Shown here: positions 1-6,100 of the stretch, one piece after another
How the letters are laid out: each line of letters opens with the position of its first letter
Position numbering within the stretch: the first letter of the stretch is position 1
Assembly: GCA_002428895.1 (NCBI GenBank)
Contig: DIYC01000137.1
Coordinates: 2,749-10,762 of the forward strand
Source: Burkholderiales bacterium UBA6064
GTDB lineage: Bacteria > Pseudomonadota > Gammaproteobacteria > Burkholderiales > Burkholderiaceae_B
Direction of reading: 5' to 3'
DNA length: 8,014 nt
Made by a program: the position numbers and the translations under genes
Notes under the pieces: model-generated
What the model was told of the DNA's origin: nothing
What the model saw: the letters and a program-made list of their open reading frames with translations, nothing else
Databases searched by the model: none

Positions 1-49
1 AGGACTGAAAATCCTTGTGTCGGTGGTTCGATTCCGCCCTTGGCCACCA
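1..49 (+). tRNA. tRNA-Phe (GAA), 3' part only
   Basis: The window opens inside the anticodon arm of a tRNA. The anticodon loop is CTGAAAA (5-11) with anticodon GAA at 7-9. The visible stem bases 1-4 (AGGA) pair with 12-15 (TCCT). A five-base variable loop (17-21) follows. The T arm is GGTGG (22-26) paired with CCGCC (34-38) around the loop TTCGATT (27-33). The 3' acceptor strand is 39-45, the discriminator A is 46, and an encoded CCA is at 47-49. The 5' half (D arm and 5' acceptor strand) lies outside the window. The acceptor end CTTGGCC predicts a 5' strand of the GGCCAAG kind, like the GGCCAGG type known from Pseudomonas tRNA-Phe. The gene converges on the parA-like gene with one base between them, and no hairpin terminator is visible after it. 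Confidence 0.95.
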
Positions 50-50
50 T

Positions 51-842
51 TTATGCTGCTTTCTTCTTACCTTTCTTGGCTTGTTCTTTCAGCTCTAAAT
101 CGATATCTAAAAACTCTTTAGTCACCTTGTGCTTAGGCATAAAATAAATCATGGGCTTTCTAGCTTGGTGGCTTTCACGTATTTTTACAGATGACGACAA
201 AGTACAATTCAAAACAGGCAACCCTTCTTCTCTAAGTTCTGCGACCAACTGTTGGGGTAAGCTAGCACGCGCCTGGTATTGGTTGACTAAGATTCCTTCA
301 ACCTTCAAATTTGGATTGTGATCGGCTTGAATTTCGTTCAAAGAATCCATTAAATTGTATAAAGCACGCCTTGAAAAATCATCGCAATCAAACGGGATAA
401 TGACACTATCGGCTGCAATTAAGGCCGATCGAGAATAAAAATTTAAAGCCGGCGGTGTATCGATATACACGTGATCATAAAATCCAGATAACTCGTCTAA
501 AGCTTCGCGCAATTTAAAAATTTTATATCTAGACTCCAATTTACTTTGTAATTCATCCAAACTAGGATGACTTGCCAGTACATCTAAATTTTGATAGGCA
601 CTACCAGTGACAAACTCTTTAACCTCTTGCGGCCTAATTTTAAAACTTAAGGCCTGATCAAATAAATCGACAAGAGAATGATCAACATCGCTGTAACCTA
701 AAACATAATGTGTGCTGTTGCCTTGTGGATCTAAATCAATCAACAGTGTTTTATACCCATTGTAGGCTGAAATCGCTGCCAAATTGGCGCTAATAGTAGA
801 CTTACCTACGCCCCCTTTTTGATTAAAAATTACTCGTCGCAT
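51..842 (-). CDS. Orphan ParA/Soj-type P-loop ATPase
   Basis: This 263-aa protein belongs to the ParA/MinD family of deviant Walker ATPases, which dimerise on ATP and position DNA or large protein cargo on the nucleoid. The deviant Walker A motif KGGVGKST is at residues 9-16, with the family's signature lysine at K9. The A'-type motif DLDPQGN is at 36-42 and the Walker B-type segment YIDTPP at 126-131. There is no N-terminal helix-turn-helix extension, so it is the short chromosomal (Soj-like) form rather than the long plasmid-autorepressor form. The C terminus is lysine-rich (KKGKKKAA). The start is well supported: AGGAG lies at 849-853, six bases before the ATG. No parB gene or parS-like site is seen next to it, so its cargo is unknown. 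Chromosome segregation, chemoreceptor placement and granule placement are all possible. The family call is firm; the specific role is not. Confidence 0.93.
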   Translation of the reverse strand: MRRVIFNQKGGVGKSTISANLAAISAYNGYKTLLIDLDPQGNSTHYVLGYSDVDHSLVDLFDQALSFKIRPQEVKEFVTGSAYQNLDVLASHPSLDELQSKLESRYKIFKLREALDELSGFYDHVYIDTPPALNFYSRSALIAADSVIIPFDCDDFSRRALYNLMDSLNEIQADHNPNLKVEGILVNQYQARASLPQQLVAELREEGLPVLNCTLSSSVKIRESHQARKPMIYFMPKHKVTKEFLDIDLELKEQAKKGKKKAA

Positions 843-892
843 ACACCACTCCTAGAAAATTAATGAAACCTATAAGACACTCAAACAGAAGA

Positions 893-907
893 TGCCCTTA
901 AAAGGCA
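893..907 (-). terminator. Weak hairpin after the epimerase-like gene
   Basis: A short inverted repeat (TGCC at 893-896, GGCA at 904-907) starts 16 bases beyond the epimerase-like stop codon. In the minus direction a T-rich but interrupted tract (ATCTTCTGTTT) follows it. An alternative fold pairs CCTT with AAGG at 896-905. The stem is only four to five pairs, so this is a possible weak terminator before the parA-like gene, not a confident one. Confidence 0.25.
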
Positions 908-922
908 CATAAGGCCATATCG

Positions 923-2092
923 TTACAATTGATAATAGTGACGAAACCATTTAACAAATTCCGCAATCCCTTCTTCAAAAGAAGTACGAGGACTGTATTT
1001 AAACACCTTTTTTAAATGCTGAATATCCGCACAACTTCGACCCATTTCAAGAATAGGACCCGTTAAATATTCTTTAATTGCTTTTTTTTCTAATGCCGTT
1101 TCAAGCGCAAAAATTAATCGCTCGATCGAGATAGGCACACTTGCCCCCACATTAACGACTTGCCAAGGTGCCTTATTTTTCAGCAGCTCAGTGGAAGAAA
1201 ATTCTTTTGACTCGCAATGGGTAAGCACTTGGGTGGGCGAGTCATTGGCTCGTATCACCGACTCAACAACATCAGCGATGTAAGTATAATCACGAGAGTT
1301 TTCCCCCTCATTATAAATTTGAATCGGCTTACCCTCTACAATTTTTCGAGCAAAAACAAACAACACGGAATCTGGACGCCCCCATGGCCCATACACAGAA
1401 AAAAAACGAAGGCCCGTGGTAGGCAGCGAAAACAAATAGCTGTAAGAATGCGCCATTAGTTCGCATGATCTTTGCGTGGCGGCATCTAGACGTAATGGAT
1501 AATTGGCGCAATCTTGTTCAGACATGGGTCGCTCTAAGCCTGAACCATAGACAGCATGACTACTGGCATAGGTTAAATTTTGAATTTTATAAGTTTTACA
1601 AAACTCTAAGAGCTGTGCAAACGCATGAATATTATTTTGTACACAACTTTGTGCGGTACCATTAGAAAGAAATTTATCGGTTTGACCCGCCAAATGAATA
1701 ACACGCTGAATTTTATGACTTAAAAAACACGATTCAAGTACGGTTTTATCGGTTAAATCGCCACGAAGATCAATCAACACCTGACCAGTTGCTTTAGCCA
1801 AATCGACTAACAGGGCAAGACGCTCTCGCTTAAGGCGAATATCGTAATGCGTATTTAAAGAGTCAATTCCAACAACATTGTCGCCCCTCTCAAGTAACGC
1901 TTTAACCACATGAAATCCAATAAAACCTGCGTGCCCAGTGACAAGTACCGTTTGCTTTTGATCCGCATTTTTAATGAATGAAGGTTTAATTTCTTCGAGT
2001 TCCGCATGTTCACGTACTGCGGGGGCATCATGATCGGGAATAATTTGATTCACTTCGCTGGAATTAGACGAAGAATTCAGTCTTGACACCAT
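923..2092 (-). CDS. UDP-glucuronate 4-epimerase-like SDR protein with altered catalytic dyad
   Basis: This 389-aa protein is an extended short-chain dehydrogenase/reductase most like UDP-glucuronate 4-epimerases (CapI/LspL type), which make UDP-galacturonate for surface polysaccharide. The NAD-binding motif TGHAGFIG is at residues 52-59 and GIDSLNTHYD at 75-84. The serine motif SSHAVYG is at 177-183, with the expected catalytic serine at S178. The family segment LRFFSVYGPWGRPD is at 228-241 and SRDYTYIADVVE at 266-277. The YxxxK motif, normally in the context LYAATKK, here reads LDAATQR: D203 replaces the tyrosine and Q207 the lysine. The segment after HLAGQ is also unusual. Canonical epimerase activity is therefore doubtful. 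The first 45 or so residues are a polar extension before the Rossmann fold, and no Shine-Dalgarno sequence precedes the ATG, so the true start is uncertain. It is 104 bp downstream of the APS-kinase-like gene on the same strand. Confidence 0.88.
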   Translation of the reverse strand: MVSRLNSSSNSSEVNQIIPDHDAPAVREHAELEEIKPSFIKNADQKQTVLVTGHAGFIGFHVVKALLERGDNVVGIDSLNTHYDIRLKRERLALLVDLAKATGQVLIDLRGDLTDKTVLESCFLSHKIQRVIHLAGQTDKFLSNGTAQSCVQNNIHAFAQLLEFCKTYKIQNLTYASSHAVYGSGLERPMSEQDCANYPLRLDAATQRSCELMAHSYSYLFSLPTTGLRFFSVYGPWGRPDSVLFVFARKIVEGKPIQIYNEGENSRDYTYIADVVESVIRANDSPTQVLTHCESKEFSSTELLKNKAPWQVVNVGASVPISIERLIFALETALEKKAIKEYLTGPILEMGRSCADIQHLKKVFKYSPRTSFEEGIAEFVKWFRHYYQL

Positions 2093-2196
2093 AACAATTA
2101 ACTTTTAAGGAAATTTCTTTAAGACTGAACGTAAAAAGATGTTATGTCAATAAAAGTTGCTTGATATGTGGTACGGAACTGAATTATATAGCCCAA
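2093..2196 (-). promoter_or_regulatory. Intergenic region with partial promoter elements for the epimerase-like gene
   Basis: Read on the minus strand, this gap holds a perfect -35-type hexamer TTGACA (2145-2150), but the sequence 17 bases further on (CAGTCT, 2122-2127) is a poor -10. A perfect TATAAT is at 2183-2188 but lacks a convincing -35 upstream. Either could contribute to transcription of the epimerase-like gene independently of the gene upstream. Neither makes a complete sigma-70 promoter by eye. Confidence 0.22.
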
Positions 2197-2799
2197 TTAA
2201 GGTGGTAATTCCAGTTCTTCGGTGCTGCGCTGCATTTCGCGGCGATCCAAACAACCGCCATCGGTAAGCATCACAACTAACTCCTCTACGCACTCTCGGA
2301 CGCTTAGCCCAACAACATCGAGCGACATCTCAGCATTTCTGTGCGGTTCGTAGCGGATTGGGCACGCTTGCCTAGACGACACAATAATTTCACCCTTGTT
2401 GGAATATCGGTGATGAAGATCCCGTTCGGCACAAACCAACTCAGGGGCATCCAAATAAACCTCATAAAACAACATTTTTGGAAAAAATGAACGGGATAAA
2501 ATTCTTTCTTTACGAGTTGGGCTAATCATCGAAATAACAACTACTTGTCCCGCATGAAATAAAAGAGCTGCTTTATCTAACATCGCACGATGAGCACTGG
2601 ATTGACTTAATCGGGCATCGATTAGTGATTCATCCAGTGCGATGGCGTGAAACCCCATGTTGAGTAATCGAAGTTCTAACGCTGTGGCTAACGACGTTTT
2701 TCCGCTCGCAGGAAGCCCACTAATCCAGACAACTGCAGGCATATGCCGATTAAGCGACCATCTCATCAAATCTGTAGCAGGTAAGCTTGAGCTTTGCAT
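2197..2799 (-). CDS. APS-kinase-like (CysC-related) P-loop protein, divergent
   Basis: This 200-aa protein is built like adenylylsulfate kinase, which phosphorylates APS to PAPS, the sulfate donor. The Walker A motif GLPASGKT is at residues 28-35. ISPTRKER (92-99) matches the family's FISP-x-R segment, VCAERD (122-127) matches the C-x-x-RD segment, and RYEPHRNAE (149-157) matches the YE-x-P-x-x-PE region near the C terminus. Several substrate motifs are degraded. The usual DGDN-x-R is DESLID (56-61), losing the second aspartate. The lid with the NIRR motif is about nine residues shorter than usual. DPKGLY is DLHHRY, and the FTGID segment is unrecognisable. It is therefore probably a P-loop kinase of changed specificity, or inactive on APS; no sulfurylase genes are next to it. 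The Shine-Dalgarno sequence is weak (AAAAGAAACT before the ATG). The C-terminal coding part is visibly more GC-rich than other genes here. The fold assignment is good; the substrate is unknown. Confidence 0.8.
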   Translation of the reverse strand: MQSSSLPATDLMRWSLNRHMPAVVWISGLPASGKTSLATALELRLLNMGFHAIALDESLIDARLSQSSAHRAMLDKAALLFHAGQVVVISMISPTRKERILSRSFFPKMLFYEVYLDAPELVCAERDLHHRYSNKGEIIVSSRQACPIRYEPHRNAEMSLDVVGLSVRECVEELVVMLTDGGCLDRREMQRSTEELELPP

Positions 2800-2903
2800 A
2801 GTTTCTTTTAGTAATGAATACCATTCAAAGATAAGAAACTTTGACTGTTTGCGCTACACCCTTAAGAACTAACTCCAAAGACTCTGATTAAAAACAATCC
2901 CAA

Positions 2904-3569
2904 TTAACGTCGCACATACATTTCGACTCGGCGATTTTGAGCCCGACCTGCAGCATTTTCATTGCTGGCAACTGGAATTGTTTCACCCATACCTCTCGCT
3001 GTCAGCCTCGAAGGATCTACCCCTTGATTCACTAAAAAGCTTGTTACACTTTGGGCGCGTCTTTGTGACAAAGTTTGATTGTAGTCGTTAGAGCCCTGGC
3101 TATCTGTATGGCCCACAACGCATGCGATTGTTTCTGGATTTTGCTGCAACGTATCGGCAATTTGAGCCAAAGTATCCGCAAAAGAAGGTCTAATGGTGGT
3201 CTTATCGGTATCAAATAAAGCAGCACCTGGAATATCTAACAAAACCGACCCATCTGCTTGCTCTTTCACTGCAATTTGAGTGCCTACTAAATAACCAAAC
3301 AACCCGCCTAAACCAGCACCCACTATGGTACTGGCTGTTTGCTTAGAAAGGGCTCGGCCTACGACGGCTCCGGTTACAGCGCCAATAGCAGAGCCAACAA
3401 TTTGCTTATTGCGATCAATTGCACGACTCGGAGCATAAGGGCACCCAGCTAATGCCATAGGCGAATTTTCAGCCGGTTCTGGGGGAGTATACACACCCGT
3501 TTGATAAGGCCCCGCACAGCCGACTAAAAAAACGCTAACAAGTGCTGCACTCAAATATTTTGTTTTCAT
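2904..3569 (-). CDS. OmpA-family outer-membrane lipoprotein with glycine zipper
   Basis: This 221-aa protein has a lipoprotein signal peptide: basic MKTK start, hydrophobic core, lipobox LVGC with the lipidated cysteine at C18. Alanine at +2 predicts outer-membrane sorting. A proline-rich linker follows, then a glycine-zipper stretch (about residues 58-97, repeated GxxxG-like spacing in VGSAIGAVTGAVVG and VGAGLGGLFGYLVG). The OmpA C-terminal peptidoglycan-binding domain covers about 109-220. It shows GHTD at 153-156, the N-x-x-LS-x-x-RA motif at 164-172 and GRAQNRRVE at 208-216. D156 and R171 correspond to the diaminopimelate-binding pair of the family. The architecture resembles YiaD-type lipoproteins, and the likely role is anchoring the outer membrane to peptidoglycan. 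The start is supported by AAAAGG six bases upstream of the ATG. It lies 120 bp after fadE on the same strand, probably as a separate unit. Confidence 0.93.
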   Translation of the reverse strand: MKTKYLSAALVSVFLVGCAGPYQTGVYTPPEPAENSPMALAGCPYAPSRAIDRNKQIVGSAIGAVTGAVVGRALSKQTASTIVGAGLGGLFGYLVGTQIAVKEQADGSVLLDIPGAALFDTDKTTIRPSFADTLAQIADTLQQNPETIACVVGHTDSQGSNDYNQTLSQRRAQSVTSFLVNQGVDPSRLTARGMGETIPVASNENAAGRAQNRRVEMYVRR

Positions 3570-3632
3570 AACGAACCTTTTGATTGTCTGTATTTTCTAA
3601 AGCTCCTCATTTTAAACACTTGCTCAAAGTAA

Positions 3633-3651
3633 TTGCAGTTTAAAACTGCAA
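3633..3651. repeat. Perfect inverted repeat between fadE and the lipoprotein gene
   Basis: TTGCAGTTTAAAACTGCAA is a perfect 19-base palindrome: nine paired bases either side of a central A, or an eight-pair hairpin with a three-base loop. It lies 39 bp past the fadE stop codon and 64 bp before the lipoprotein start. In the minus direction it is followed by TTACTTTG, only moderately T-rich. It could be a weak terminator for fadE or an operator for the lipoprotein gene. The sequence alone does not decide. Confidence 0.4.
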
Positions 3652-3689
3652 ACTAGGCAATTCAAATGAATCGGGCTTGGCTAACCAAT

Positions 3690-5972
3690 CTAAGGAGTGT
3701 GGGTGCTGTTAAAATAAGGGGCGGATTGAATTTTAGTATCCCCAAAAAATTCTTGAGGGGTAAACGAATCTACCTGTATCGCCTGCATCATCAGTCGATT
3801 CGCTTCATCGATTCGAGCTTTGTCTTCTGAAGTAATTAAACCCTGATTGACAGCCTGCTGAGCCAATTCAAACACGTTACCTTTAGGTAATTTTTGTTCT
3901 TTGATACCTTGCTTGATGATAAGCTCCAACGATTCGATTTTTTCCAACGCAAAAAATGCACTTAACAGGCGTTGAAGACCGAGAGGATAAGACAGTTGTT
4001 CTGCCTCCTCATCACGTTGAACGGGCAAATGCAATTCACCAGCAATTCGCATCATTTGAGGCCCAGAACGCGTAATCGCTTGCGCACACTGAGCGACTAA
4101 ACGATCGCGACGCACTCCAACTAATGGATTTAATCGAACAAAGACATAACCGAAAGAACGAAATAACCAACTAAACCATTTGTTGCCGCTAAAATTTGCA
4201 TAAATTGATTCATAAGCTTGCTGAATATGAATCAAAGCAGTTTCACAGGCATACTGAACTAAAGGCAAGTCTTCTTTAATTTCACCTTCAGCGAGATAAC
4301 GTCGAATGCTAGACAGTGCCAGCAATTGCCAAGCCAATGCATCTGAAAAATAACCAGTAAGTTGTTGGCGAGATTTTAATTTTCCACCCACTAAAATAAG
4401 CGCCATATTGGTTAAAAAGGCAAAACGTGAGCTCGCCCAGTTTAAGCGTTTTAAATGTTGTTGCAATCCATTAATTTTAGGCAATTTAGAGCAATGCCCT
4501 CTGGTCAAATTCAGTACAATTAAGCGCAGAGTATTGGTCACAATACTTTTTATCCAGTGATTCAAAATCACTTTAAACCGCTTCTCATCCTCGTTTTCAA
4601 GTGCATCGACAAGATTCATGGCAAACGGATGACAACGAATAGCCCCTTGACCAAATACAATCAGTGAGCGCGTCATAATGTTGGCACCCTCGACCGTAAT
4701 CGACACAGGCGCCGAGCAATAGGATGCACCCACTAAATTATGCGGACCTTGCATAACCCCTGACCCAGCTAAAACATCCATCGCATTCATGGCTTGTTTT
4801 CTGGATAAATCTGTTAAATAAGCCTTCCAAATTGCCGACACAATGGGAGGTTTTTCGCCATTATCGATTGCACTCAACGCAAAAATTCTGGCGCCTTCAG
4901 CCAAATAAGCCATAGATGCAAGGTCTGCTAATTTTTCTTGCACACCTTCCATGTTTGCAATTGGCATATCAAACTGGTGACGTACGCGAGCATACGACCC
5001 TGCACACACTGCCAGCATTCTCATTGTACCCACGGCACCTGCTGGCAATGAAATGGCACGCCCTCCGGCCAACTGTTCCATCAACATGCGCCAGCCTTGA
5101 CCCACATAGTCAATACCGCCAATAATTTCATGTGCATCAATTTCTACGTTGTTACCCTGAATTGGGCCATTATAAAATGCATCACCTATTGGCTGATGAT
5201 GTCTACCCATCTCTAAACCAGGCGCCCCACGATGCACTAAAGCAACAGTAATTCCAAGGTCTTCTTGTTTGCCCAACAAAAGATCGGGATCTTTTAAACG
5301 AAAGGCTAAAGAAATTAAGTTAGCAATTGGTGCTAAAGTAATATAACGTTTTGAAAAATTAAGCCTGATTGACAACTGGCCTTGCTGATTTTTAAATAGA
5401 ACGCCTTGCGCTTGTATAGACGCAGCATCTGAACCTGCTAAAGGCTCGGTTAAAGCAAAACAAGGAATATAGGTTCCATTGGCTAATTTTGGCAAATAAT
5501 GTTGCTTTTGGTCTTCTCGACCGTAATGTAGAAGTAATTCGGCCGCACCTAGTGAGTTCGGAATAACTACAAAAGTAGACAAAAATGGACTATGTGCAGC
5601 CAGCATCGCCATAATGGTTGATATAGCCTGCGCAGAGAACTCAAGCCCGCCATATTCTCTCGGAATTAGAAAACTGTAAAAACCCTCTTCTTGCATCAAA
5701 CGAACAGCTTGCTCGGGCAGAATTTTTGTACGAGAAAGCAGATAGGGGTCGACCAATGCACACAATTGAGGCAATTTATGTCGAATAAAATCTTGTTCTC
5801 GCTGAGACAAACTGGCATAGGGTTGAATGAATATTTCATCAAAATTGGGTTGCCCTGAAAAAATTTGACTCTCAATCCATGTTGTACCCGCCTCGAGTGC
5901 TTGCCTTTCAGTTTCTGAGATTTTAGGCATGACTCGCGCTTTGTTCAGTTTTTCCATGATTGATTTATACAT
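3690..5972 (-). CDS. fadE: Acyl-CoA dehydrogenase, FadE type (without membrane anchor)
   Basis: This 760-aa protein is a long acyl-CoA dehydrogenase of the FadE family: the FAD-dependent first oxidation of acyl-CoA to trans-2-enoyl-CoA in beta-oxidation. Residues 1-60 match the FadE entry region (VMPKISETERQALEAGTTW, 14-32). The dehydrogenase domain covers about 80-450, with EYGGLEFSA at 106-114, ALTEPLAGSDA at 173-183, GQGWRML at 291-297 and VEGANIMTRS at 427-436; E428 is the expected catalytic base. FGQGAIRCHPF (440-450) leads into the C-terminal DUF1974 domain (to about 745). As I recall it, E. coli FadE is 814 aa and begins with a hydrophobic membrane segment that is absent here. The start is fixed by an in-frame TGA immediately upstream of the ATG and a GGAG six bases before it, so the missing anchor is not a start-site error. 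No palindromic FadR-type operator is recognised in the upstream 128 bp. Confidence 0.95.
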   Translation of the reverse strand: MYKSIMEKLNKARVMPKISETERQALEAGTTWIESQIFSGQPNFDEIFIQPYASLSQREQDFIRHKLPQLCALVDPYLLSRTKILPEQAVRLMQEEGFYSFLIPREYGGLEFSAQAISTIMAMLAAHSPFLSTFVVIPNSLGAAELLLHYGREDQKQHYLPKLANGTYIPCFALTEPLAGSDAASIQAQGVLFKNQQGQLSIRLNFSKRYITLAPIANLISLAFRLKDPDLLLGKQEDLGITVALVHRGAPGLEMGRHHQPIGDAFYNGPIQGNNVEIDAHEIIGGIDYVGQGWRMLMEQLAGGRAISLPAGAVGTMRMLAVCAGSYARVRHQFDMPIANMEGVQEKLADLASMAYLAEGARIFALSAIDNGEKPPIVSAIWKAYLTDLSRKQAMNAMDVLAGSGVMQGPHNLVGASYCSAPVSITVEGANIMTRSLIVFGQGAIRCHPFAMNLVDALENEDEKRFKVILNHWIKSIVTNTLRLIVLNLTRGHCSKLPKINGLQQHLKRLNWASSRFAFLTNMALILVGGKLKSRQQLTGYFSDALAWQLLALSSIRRYLAEGEIKEDLPLVQYACETALIHIQQAYESIYANFSGNKWFSWLFRSFGYVFVRLNPLVGVRRDRLVAQCAQAITRSGPQMMRIAGELHLPVQRDEEAEQLSYPLGLQRLLSAFFALEKIESLELIIKQGIKEQKLPKGNVFELAQQAVNQGLITSEDKARIDEANRLMMQAIQVDSFTPQEFFGDTKIQSAPYFNSTHTP

Positions 5973-6100
5973 TCATTTCTCCACGCTATTCGTTGTTTAT
6001 TTCTGGCGAACCACATTCAAAAGCACTGAGTCTGATTTAAAATGGAACTTTTACAGCGATTGGCCTACTAACTTAGAAGGTTAACGGAATATTAGACATT
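5973..6100. promoter_or_regulatory. Divergent intergenic region between fadE and the 540-aa gene
   Basis: This 128-bp gap must contain the promoters of both divergent genes. On the minus strand a good GGAG serves fadE. On the plus strand, TTTACA (6050-6055) could be a -35, but the sequence 17 bases on (TTAGAA, 6073-6078) is a poor -10. Purine-rich AGAAGG (6075-6080) lies 20 bases from the plus-strand ATG, and ACGGAA is closer but weak. The 540-aa gene therefore has a poorly marked ribosome-binding site. No palindromic operator or riboswitch is seen. Confidence 0.35.

Noticed and set aside
51..842. ParA-type gene as evidence of an integrated plasmid
   Set aside because: No parB, parS, replication or integrase gene is visible, and chromosomal orphan ParA genes of this short type are common in gammaproteobacteria.
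1217..1665. Open frames of 60-80 codons on both strands (plus 1217-1459 and 1465-1665, minus 1329-1511)
   Set aside because: They lie wholly inside the epimerase-like gene in other frames, have low-quality composition (His/Arg/Trp-rich) and no ribosome-binding sites.
2657..2872. Plus-strand open frame of 71 codons
   Set aside because: It is mostly antisense to the Walker A region of the APS-kinase-like gene and shows no family features.
3044..3226. Minus-strand open frame of 60 codons
   Set aside because: It is a shifted-frame shadow of the OmpA domain, which has all the family motifs.
4916..5125. Plus-strand open frame of 69 codons
   Set aside because: It is antisense to the fadE dehydrogenase domain, with no start signal or recognisable product.
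6071..6100. Possible PmrA-type (CTTAA-repeat) effector promoter upstream of the 540-aa gene
   Set aside because: CTTAGAAGGTTAACGG only loosely resembles the direct-repeat consensus; too weak to claim.
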